Notes under the pieces: model-generated
The model's database searches: none
Seen by the model: only the letters and a program-made list of their open reading frames with translations
Told to the model about the DNA's origin: nothing
Shown here: positions 31,726-37,586 of the stretch, piece after piece
Numbering within the stretch: the first letter of the stretch is position 1
Layout: each line of letters opens with the position of its first letter
Program-made: the position numbers and the translations under genes
Source: Acidobacteriota bacterium
GTDB taxonomy: Bacteria; Acidobacteriota; Terriglobia; Terriglobales; Acidobacteriaceae
Direction of reading: 5' to 3'
Assembly (NCBI GenBank): GCA_025359885.1
Contig: JANYDG010000073.1
Coordinates: forward strand, 1 to 38,812
Length of the DNA stretch: 38,812 nt

Positions 31726-32205
31726 ATGACCCCCCTCAAGGTTCCCTTCCGCATCCACAGCAACGGCTGGCTCATCCCAGTCTTCTGCGCCGTGACAGCC
31801 TTCCGTATCGCTGGCCTTACCCTCGCCCTTCCCATCGGCGCTCTCCTTCTCGCCAGCCTCCTCCTCCACGAAGCAGGCCACATCCTCGCCGCCCTCTACT
31901 TCCGCGTCCCCGTTCGCGAATTCGGCCTCGCCTTCGCCGGTGCCTACACCCGCCGCGCCTACGCCACCCGCCGCCGCCACGAAATCCTCATCGCAGCCGC
32001 CGGTCCCGCCATGAATCTCCTTCTCGTCATACCCTTCCTCTTCCTCCCCCAATACGGCGCCCAACTCGCCCTCTGCAACCTCCTTCTCGGCATCATCAAC
32101 CTCCTCCCTATACCCTCCAGCGATGGCCTCCGCATCCTCAAAGCCATCTGGTACCCCACCGCACCCGGCATCATGACCGCCGCCCCAACCCCCACCCAGG
32201 TTTGA
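31726..32205 (+). CDS. Small M50/S2P-type membrane metalloprotease
   Basis: A 159-residue membrane protein has the zinc motif HEAGH at residues 48-52, a second-ligand segment LPIPSSDGLRIL (D133), and the AAGPAMN turn that follows the active-site helix in S2P-like proteases. Three to four hydrophobic helices are present (LALPIGALLLASLLLHE; ILIAAAGPAMNLLLVIPFLF; LALCNLLLGIINLLPI). There is no PDZ domain. At 159 residues this is near the minimum for the family. The usual NPxPxxDG reads LPIPSSDG, keeping the aspartate. Site-2 proteases cut membrane-embedded regulators, but the substrate is unknown. GGAG lies six bases before the ATG. Confidence 0.85.
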   Translation: MTPLKVPFRIHSNGWLIPVFCAVTAFRIAGLTLALPIGALLLASLLLHEAGHILAALYFRVPVREFGLAFAGAYTRRAYATRRRHEILIAAAGPAMNLLLVIPFLFLPQYGAQLALCNLLLGIINLLPIPSSDGLRILKAIWYPTAPGIMTAAPTPTQV

Positions 32206-32227
32206 TAAATCCCGCAATCACCACGAA

Positions 32228-32277
32228 TCCGGGTCCCCCACCCTCGCCACGCCTTCGTTTTTTGCGGCTAGGGTGGA
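32228..32277 (+). repeat. Repeat family B hairpin, single copy
   Basis: CCACCCTCGCC (32238-32248) pairs with GGCTAGGGTGG (32266-32276) with one mismatch around a T-rich loop. It lies between the M50 protease and oxidoreductase genes. The rest of this 208-bp spacer holds nothing recognised. Confidence 0.72.
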
Positions 32278-32413
32278 AAGCACCAATGCCCACCGGTTAC
32301 TCCTCGCTGCAACTCCCCGCTTGACTCCAAACACCCCCCGGCTCGACCATGATCCTGCACAACTCCCAGGGCCACCAAGCCCCCCAATTCCCCATCCCGC
32401 GGAGGAACATTCC

Positions 32414-33769
32414 ATGTCCCCAGCCACCACCAATCGCAGAAGCTTCCTCAAGGCCGGCACCGCAACCCTCGCCGCCACCGCCCTCGCCTCCTCCGCCCGC
32501 AGCTACGCCGCCATCCTCGGCTCGAACGACCGCGTCCGCGTCGGCGTCATCGGCTGCGGAGACCGCATGAAAAGCTCCCTCATCCCCGCCTTCCAGGAAC
32601 ACGCCAAAGCGATGAATTTCGAGTTCGCCGCCGTCAGTGACCTCTGGAACCGCCGCCGCGAAGAAGGCGCCGCCCTCCTCCAGAAAGCCTCCGGCAACCC
32701 CATCGCCACCCTCCGCAACAACGACGAACTCTACGCCCGCAAAGACATCGACGCCGTCCTCATCGCCACCGCCGACTTCCAGCACGCCCTCCACGGCGTA
32801 GAAGCGGTCCAGGCCGGTCGCGACGCCTACGTCGAAAAACCCACCGCCCACACCATGGACGACGCCCGCAAGTTCCTCGCCGCCGTGCAGTCCACCGGAA
32901 AGATCGTCCAGATCGGCACCCAGCGCCGCTCCACCCCCAGCTACCAAAAAGCCGCTGAATACATCCAGTCCGGTAAATTCGGCGACATCGTCATGGTCGA
33001 GATGACATGGAACGTCAACCAGCCCGGCCGCTGGCGTCGCCCCGACGTCGTCCCCCTCTTGAAAGAGCAGGACACCGACTGGAAGCGCTACCTCCTCAAC
33101 CGTCCCTACGAAGCATTCGACCCCCGCAAATACCTCGAATTTCGCCTCTTCTGGCCCTACTCCTCCGGCATCCCCGACCAATGGCTCGTCCACCAGATCG
33201 ATACCGTCCACTGGTTCAGCGGATACCCCCACCCCCGCTCCGTCGTCGCCAACGGCGGCATCTACCTCTGGAAAGACGGCCGACAGAACTGGGACACCAT
33301 GACCGCCGTCTTCGACTACGGCCCGCTCGACGACCCCTCCAAAGGCTTCCAGGTCCAGTACTCCTCCCGCTTCACCAACTCCGCCAACGGCGTCCGCGAA
33401 CTCTACTACTCCAACGCCGGCATGATCGACATGGACAAGCAGCGCGTCACCCCCGAGGGCGGTCTCCAGGCCCCGGAAGCCGCCGCCATGAGCATGAAAC
33501 CCAACCTCCTGCCCAGCTTCTCCCTCGTCGACAAGGTCGAAGCCGTCTCCAGCGGCGCCAACACCGGCGGCGACCCGCAAACCTCCGCCAACATGCGCAA
33601 CTGGATGGAGTGCGTCCGCTCCCGCAAAACCCCCAACGCCCCCATCCAGGCCGGCTACAGCCACTCCGTCGCCCTCTGCATGACCGTCGCCGCCATCCAG
33701 ACCGGCCAAAAAGTCACCTTCGACGACAAAACCCAGCAGGTCATTGCCGGAGGCAAAGTCTTTGCTTAG
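32414..33769 (+). CDS. Tat-exported Gfo/Idh/MocA-family oxidoreductase
   Basis: This 451-residue NAD(P)-dependent sugar oxidoreductase-type protein has a twin-arginine signal (TTNRRSFLKAGTATLAATAL ending RSYAA). The Rossmann motif VRVGVIGCGDRM follows, then the family's EKP motif in AYVEKPTAHTMDDARKF. A C-terminal alpha/beta domain includes PYSSGIPDQWLVHQIDTVHWF, a conserved metal/substrate-like region. Tat export fits a protein that folds with its cofactor in the cytoplasm. Start ATG 32414 has GGAGGA seven bases upstream. It overlaps the PmoA-like gene, so the two are co-translated; secreted sugar or polysaccharide metabolism is the likely setting, but the substrate is unknown. Confidence 0.93.
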   Translation: MSPATTNRRSFLKAGTATLAATALASSARSYAAILGSNDRVRVGVIGCGDRMKSSLIPAFQEHAKAMNFEFAAVSDLWNRRREEGAALLQKASGNPIATLRNNDELYARKDIDAVLIATADFQHALHGVEAVQAGRDAYVEKPTAHTMDDARKFLAAVQSTGKIVQIGTQRRSTPSYQKAAEYIQSGKFGDIVMVEMTWNVNQPGRWRRPDVVPLLKEQDTDWKRYLLNRPYEAFDPRKYLEFRLFWPYSSGIPDQWLVHQIDTVHWFSGYPHPRSVVANGGIYLWKDGRQNWDTMTAVFDYGPLDDPSKGFQVQYSSRFTNSANGVRELYYSNAGMIDMDKQRVTPEGGLQAPEAAAMSMKPNLLPSFSLVDKVEAVSSGANTGGDPQTSANMRNWMECVRSRKTPNAPIQAGYSHSVALCMTVAAIQTGQKVTFDDKTQQVIAGGKVFA

Positions 33770-34811
33770 ATGGCTTAACATCATGACTCTCAGCCTTCTC
33801 GCCTCCACCTCCGCCCTCGCCGCCTCCACCGGCAAGGGCGTCCAGGTCACCCCTGACCCGGCGCACCGCCGCGTCGACATCACCATCGACGGCCAGCCCT
33901 TCACTTCCTACATCTGGCCCACTTCTCTCAAAAAGCCCGTCCTCTACCCCCTCATCGACGAGCAAGGCATCACCGTCACCCGCGGCTACCCGCTCGCCCC
34001 CCGCCCCGACGAACGCGTCGACCACCCCCACCACGCCGGCCTCTGGTTCAACTACGGCAACGTCAACGGCTTCGATTTCTGGAACAACTCCGACGCCATC
34101 CCAGCAGAAAATCGCCCCAAAATGGGCACTATCCTCCATAGCAAAATCCTCTCCACCAAAAGCGGCCCCAACCGCGGCGAACTGATTGTCGAATCCACAT
34201 GGGTGACAGGCGAAGACAAGCCAATCCTCACCCAAACCACCCGCTACATCTTTGAACGGACCAAAGGCCCCCGCCACATCGATCTGCAAGTTACCCTCAA
34301 AGCCCTCGACCGCGCCATCTTCAAAGACGACAAAGAGGGCCTCATCGGCATGCGCGTAGCCCGATGGCTGGAGTCTCCCACAGAAAAAGGCGGCACCTTC
34401 CTCGACTCCAACGGCAACCCCACCCAGGTAGCCGCCGCCCCCGCCTCCAGCACCCCCGCCACCGGCCAGTACCTCACCAGCGAAGGGGTCAAAGGCGACG
34501 CCGTCTGGAGCACCCGCGCCCGTTGGTGCGCCTTGACAGGAACCGACGGCCCGCACACCGCCACAATCGCCCTCCTCGACCACCCCAAAAACCCCAACTA
34601 CCCCACCTACTGGCACGCCCGGGGCTACGGCCTCTTCGCCGCCAACCCCCTCGGCCAAACCATCTTCGCCCCCAAAGCCACCCCCTTCAACTTCACCCTG
34701 GAAAAAGACCAATCCACCACCTTCCACTACCGCATCCTCCTCTACTCCCGCTCCACCAGCGCCGATGAGCTAAACAACGAAGCAAAAAGCTTCGCCAACG
34801 CCTCCCACTAA
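33762..34811 (+). CDS. Secreted PmoA-like family protein
   Basis: This protein matches the family misleadingly called methane oxygenase PmoA. It has no membrane domain of the real methane monooxygenase. The ~340-residue beta-rich protein shows the conserved blocks DGQPFTSYIWPTSLKKPVLYP, DERVDHPHHAGLWFNYGNVNG, TTRYIFE and GLIGMRVARWLESP. TTG 33762 is preferred because GGAGG lies eight bases upstream and gives the signal peptide LLRWLNIMTLSLLASTSALA; ATG 33783 is the alternative. It overlaps the oxidoreductase stop by eight bases. Such proteins often accompany Gfo/Idh/MocA oxidoreductases in saccharolytic bacteria, and a carbohydrate-related role is inferred. Confidence 0.85.
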   Translation: MLRWLNIMTLSLLASTSALAASTGKGVQVTPDPAHRRVDITIDGQPFTSYIWPTSLKKPVLYPLIDEQGITVTRGYPLAPRPDERVDHPHHAGLWFNYGNVNGFDFWNNSDAIPAENRPKMGTILHSKILSTKSGPNRGELIVESTWVTGEDKPILTQTTRYIFERTKGPRHIDLQVTLKALDRAIFKDDKEGLIGMRVARWLESPTEKGGTFLDSNGNPTQVAAAPASSTPATGQYLTSEGVKGDAVWSTRARWCALTGTDGPHTATIALLDHPKNPNYPTYWHARGYGLFAANPLGQTIFAPKATPFNFTLEKDQSTTFHYRILLYSRSTSADELNNEAKSFANASH

Positions 34812-34840
34812 CCACTCTCACATTCCCTTCCCGCCCTTTC

Positions 34841-35120
34841 CAACCCCAAAACAACTGCGGGTGCCCTACCCTTGCGGCGCCTCTGTTTTTTGCCGCATGG
34901 GTGGGAATAACCAATCTCAGCCCACCCTGGCCTTTGCCCCCACCCTTTCCAACCCCAAAACAAATGCCGGGTACCCTACCCTTGCGGCGCCTCTGTTTTT
35001 GCCGCATGGGTGGGAATAACCAATCTCAACCCACCCTGGCCGTTGCCCCTGCCTTTTCCATCCCCAAAACAAATGCGGGTGCCCTACCCTTGACCAGCAC
35101 CATCGGTCACGGGTGGGAAA
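34841..35120 (+). repeat. 109-bp tandem array of family B hairpin elements (about 2.6 units)
   Basis: Units start at 34841, 34950 and 35059 (CAACCCCAAAACAA or CATCCCCAAAACAA), so the period is exactly 109 bp. Each unit contains GGGTGCCCTACCC or a variant, a stem arm, a loop, the matching arm and GGGTGGGAA. Units 1 and 2 pair TGCGGC with GCCGCA. Unit 3 instead pairs TGACC with GGTCA around a different loop. The array fills the 457-bp gap between the PmoA-like gene and yacG. The rest of the gap has a short H1 array (35186-35209) and no gene. Confidence 0.88.
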
Positions 35121-35268
35121 GACAGAAGCCCGCCTGTCGTTGCACCCGCCCTTTTGTTACTCCCACCCGGGATCTGCTTCCCTCACGTCACACTCACACT
35201 TGCACTCAGGCTAGCCATATCCCCCCGACACTGCGAAAATAGAACCAGACAGCCGCAGGACAACCCCA

Positions 35269-35490
35269 ATGCCCAAACCGCCCAAACTCAAACTCAGCTG
35301 CCCCACCTGCAAAAAGACCGTCCTCGCGTCGAACGAAGACTTCCCCTTCTGCAGTGACCGCTGCCGCCTCATCGACCTCGGCAAGTGGGCCATGGGCGTC
35401 TATAAGATCAGCTCGCCCGTCCTCGACCCCGAAGTCCTCGAAACCAGCCTCGAAGACATCGCAGAGTACAACCGTGAGCGACAACCGTGA
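35269..35490 (+). CDS. yacG: YacG-type zinc-binding protein (DNA gyrase inhibitor family)
   Basis: This 73-residue protein has the YacG zinc site C11, C14, C28 and C32 (SCPTCKK and FCSDRC) and the diagnostic RLIDLGKWAMGVYKI stretch. E. coli YacG binds GyrB and inhibits gyrase. In many genomes the gene sits beside coaE; here it is coupled to pgpA instead. Start ATG follows AGGAC. The last residues (NRERQP) are encoded by a 13-bp tandem duplication that also carries the pgpA start, so the C-terminus is probably altered relative to the ancestral form. Confidence 0.93.
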   Translation: MPKPPKLKLSCPTCKKTVLASNEDFPFCSDRCRLIDLGKWAMGVYKISSPVLDPEVLETSLEDIAEYNRERQP

Positions 35491-35493
35491 GCG
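35468..35493 (+). repeat. 13-bp exact tandem duplication spanning the yacG end and pgpA start
   Basis: ACAACCGTGAGCG occurs twice in a row (35468-35480 and 35481-35493). Each copy has a GTG. The first GTG (35474) opens a seven-codon frame ending at TAA. The second (35487) starts pgpA. The duplication shifts the yacG frame at its end. Confidence 0.95.
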
Positions 35494-36086
35494 ATAATCT
35501 CTCGCCCGAAGCCATCGCTCGCGCCCAGGCCCTCGCAGCCAAAGGCGGCTGGCCCGACGCGCCCACCTGCGCCTTCCGCGCCCGTAAAAAGACCCTCTGG
35601 GCCTGGACCGTCGCCACCTTCTTCGGCGCAGGCTTCGGCAAACCCGGCCCCGGCACCTGGGGCTCCATCGCCGCTACCCTCCTCTTCTCGGCGGCTGTCT
35701 ATTTCGTCTATCCGCGGCATAGCTACTTCGTCGGCCCAGCGCAGATCGTACTTCTCATCCTCACCCTCAGCGGCATCATCGTCTCCATCGCCCTCGGCGT
35801 CCCCGCCGCCACCATCGCCGCCCGCGAATCCGGTCGCAAAGACCCCGGCTTCGTCGTCATCGACGAAGTCGCCGGCGTCTGGATCACCCTGCTCGCCGCC
35901 ATTCCCCGCCCCGACTGGCAGCACATCCTCGCCGCCCTCGTCCTCTTCCGCATCTTCGACATCTGGAAGCCCTTCCCCGTCCGCAATCTGGAAAAACTCC
36001 CCGAAGGCTGGGGCATCGTCTTCGATGACGTAGCCGCAGGGTTGTATGCTGGGGCTGTACTCTTGCTCATCAATCGCTGGATCTAG
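35487..36086 (+). CDS. pgpA: Phosphatidylglycerophosphatase A
   Basis: PgpA removes phosphate from phosphatidylglycerophosphate to make phosphatidylglycerol. The 199-residue membrane protein shows the family motifs FFGAGFGKPGPGTWGS, GFVVIDEVAGVWITLLA, ALVLFRIFDIWKPFPV and the closing GWGIVFDDVAAGLYAG. Three to four transmembrane helices are visible. An extra ~30-residue polar N-terminus precedes the first motif. The GTG start overlaps the yacG stop by four bases (GTGA), indicating coupling. Genes downstream in the same direction (the IPT/NHL protein after 33 bp) may share the transcript. Confidence 0.95.
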   Translation: MSDNLSPEAIARAQALAAKGGWPDAPTCAFRARKKTLWAWTVATFFGAGFGKPGPGTWGSIAATLLFSAAVYFVYPRHSYFVGPAQIVLLILTLSGIIVSIALGVPAATIAARESGRKDPGFVVIDEVAGVWITLLAAIPRPDWQHILAALVLFRIFDIWKPFPVRNLEKLPEGWGIVFDDVAAGLYAGAVLLLINRWI

Positions 36087-36119
36087 TCCACCAGACCGAG
36101 CCGCACAGGAAAACCCCCA

Positions 36120-37172
36120 ATGCCCAGGCTTGCCAGACAAATCCTCCTCCCGCCCGTAGTCGACAGCGTCTTCCCCGCCGCGGCCCTGCCCGGAGCCGAC
36201 GTTGAACTCCGCGGCCACTACCTCGGTCCCCGCGCCCTCACCGTCCCCACCGTCCTCGTCGATGGCCTCGCCGCAAACCTCCTCATGTGCCGCGACAGCC
36301 GCATCGGCTTCCGTGTCCCCGAACGCGCCACCACCGGCCTCATCGAGGTCCGCAACCCCGACGGCGCCAGCAACACCATCCCCCTCCGCGTCGCCCGCGA
36401 ACTCTCCGACGGACTCCACCCCGTCACCAGCCCCGTCGTCAGCCGCTCCGGCATGACCTTTGCCACCATCAGCGGCCCGCGCGGCAAGCAGACCCCCGTC
36501 TCCATCGTCCGCATCAGCCCCGACCGCCTCGGAACCCCCTTCGTCAGCGGCATCCTCAACCCCACCGGCCTCGCCTTTGACCCCGACGGCCAGCTCTACG
36601 TCACCTCCCGCGCCGAGGGCACCGTCTACCGCATCGACGCCGGCGGCGAATCCACCGTCTACGCAGAAGGCATGGGCGTCGCCACCGGTGCCGCCTTTGA
36701 CCGCGATGGCAATCTCTTCGTAGGAGACCGCTCCGGCACCATCTTCAAAATCGCTCCGGCACTCTCCGGCGGCACTCCCCAAATCTTCGTCCACGCCACC
36801 CTCGAACCAAGCGCCGCCGCCTACCACCTCGCCGTCGCCGCCGATGGCACCCTCTTCGTCACCGCCCCGTCCCTCTCCCCCAATGACTGCGTCTGGGCCA
36901 TCGATCGCGAAGGAGCCATCACCCCCTGGTTCCGTGGCCTCGGCCGACCCCAGGGCCTCGCCCTCGACGCCGACCTCAACGTCTACGTCGCCGCCAGCCT
37001 CCACGGGCAGCGCGGCATCGTCCGCATCACTCCCCAGGGCAATGCAGAGCTCGTCGTCGCCGGATACAACCTCGTAGGCCTCGCCTTCTCCCCCCTCGGC
37101 ACCGCCGTCCTCGCCACCAATGAAGCCGTCTACGATGTAGACTTAGGCGTAGAAGGCCTCCGACTTTTCTGA
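36120..37172 (+). CDS. IPT/TIG domain plus NHL-type beta-propeller protein
   Basis: A 350-residue protein. The first ~95 residues form an IPT/TIG immunoglobulin-like domain (VDSVFPAAALPGADVELRGH and later TTGLIEVRNPDGASNTIPL). The rest is an NHL/SMP-30-like propeller with turns such as NPTGLAFDPDGQLYVTSRAEG, GAAFDRDGNLFVGDRSG, LAVAADGTLFVTAPS and RPQGLALDADLNVYVAAS. No signal peptide is obvious, which is unusual among the propeller proteins here and suggests a cytoplasmic or non-classically exported product. It follows pgpA after 33 bp. Function unknown; ligand or protein binding is likely. Confidence 0.85.
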   Translation: MPRLARQILLPPVVDSVFPAAALPGADVELRGHYLGPRALTVPTVLVDGLAANLLMCRDSRIGFRVPERATTGLIEVRNPDGASNTIPLRVARELSDGLHPVTSPVVSRSGMTFATISGPRGKQTPVSIVRISPDRLGTPFVSGILNPTGLAFDPDGQLYVTSRAEGTVYRIDAGGESTVYAEGMGVATGAAFDRDGNLFVGDRSGTIFKIAPALSGGTPQIFVHATLEPSAAAYHLAVAADGTLFVTAPSLSPNDCVWAIDREGAITPWFRGLGRPQGLALDADLNVYVAASLHGQRGIVRITPQGNAELVVAGYNLVGLAFSPLGTAVLATNEAVYDVDLGVEGLRLF

Positions 37173-37180
37173 ATTGAGAA

Positions 37181-37561
37181 TTGCTGGCCTTTTCGATTGC
37201 CAATAGTTCAATATCAAATCAAGCATCTCCCTTTGGCGCAAAAATCCTCACAATCGCCTTTTTGGGCGTGGCCGTATCTGGTACGCGTACCCGAAAAACA
37301 GGATTGCGCTTTGTCTCGATACGCCGCTCAGAGAATCCGGGAATCTATTGGCTCATCACTGCACTCGATTACCTTTGCGGATTCTTTTCTACGTATTGGA
37401 TATTTGCTATATTGCACTCTCTGACTGTTGAACCCACAGACACGACGATCAGTCCGCAGTTGGCGATACAGTCCATCACCACTCATACTGGAGAAGCAAA
37501 AGATTCACTTCGCCCAAACCGACTTGTTTCGCTCAACAATCAACTGACCCCTGATTTCTGA
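37181..37561 (+). CDS. Hypothetical small membrane protein (uncertain, possibly truncated)
   Basis: This low-GC frame encodes two hydrophobic segments (AKILTIAFLGVAVSG and YWLITALDYLCGFFSTYWIF) with a SIRRSENPGIYW motif between them. That motif resembles the RRSENPxxFW-like signature of small bacterial membrane proteins. No ATG start exists; TTG 37181 or ATT are the only options. The last residues (QLTPDF) are encoded by the CCCTGAC heptads. Base composition differs clearly from the neighbours, so it may be a transferred or decaying gene. Confidence 0.45.
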   Translation: MLAFSIANSSISNQASPFGAKILTIAFLGVAVSGTRTRKTGLRFVSIRRSENPGIYWLITALDYLCGFFSTYWIFAILHSLTVEPTDTTISPQLAIQSITTHTGEAKDSLRPNRLVSLNNQLTPDF

Positions 37562-37585
37562 CCCCTGACCCCTGACCCCTCCCTC
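37544..37585 (+). repeat. CCCTGAC heptad array (H2) directly before cinA
   Basis: CTGACCC, CTGATTT, CTGACCC, CTGACCC, CTGACCC and CTCCCTC are exact 7-bp steps. The array ends two bases before the cinA ATG and occupies the place where a ribosome site would be expected. Confidence 0.9.
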
Positions 37586-37586
37586 T

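Noticed and set aside
32297-33904. Long minus-strand ORF (535 codons) opposite the oxidoreductase gene
   Set aside because: Gly/Val/Asp/Glu-rich shadow caused by strong G/C third-position bias of the real plus-strand gene; no motif, no plausible start.
33762-34811. Particulate methane monooxygenase subunit
   Set aside because: The family name PmoA is misleading here: the protein is a soluble beta-rich secreted protein without the membrane helices of the real enzyme, and no pmoB/pmoC is present.
35400-37004. Long minus-strand ORF (534 codons) opposite pgpA and the propeller gene
   Set aside because: Same shadow effect; covers three real genes with clear domains and reads as acidic low-complexity sequence.
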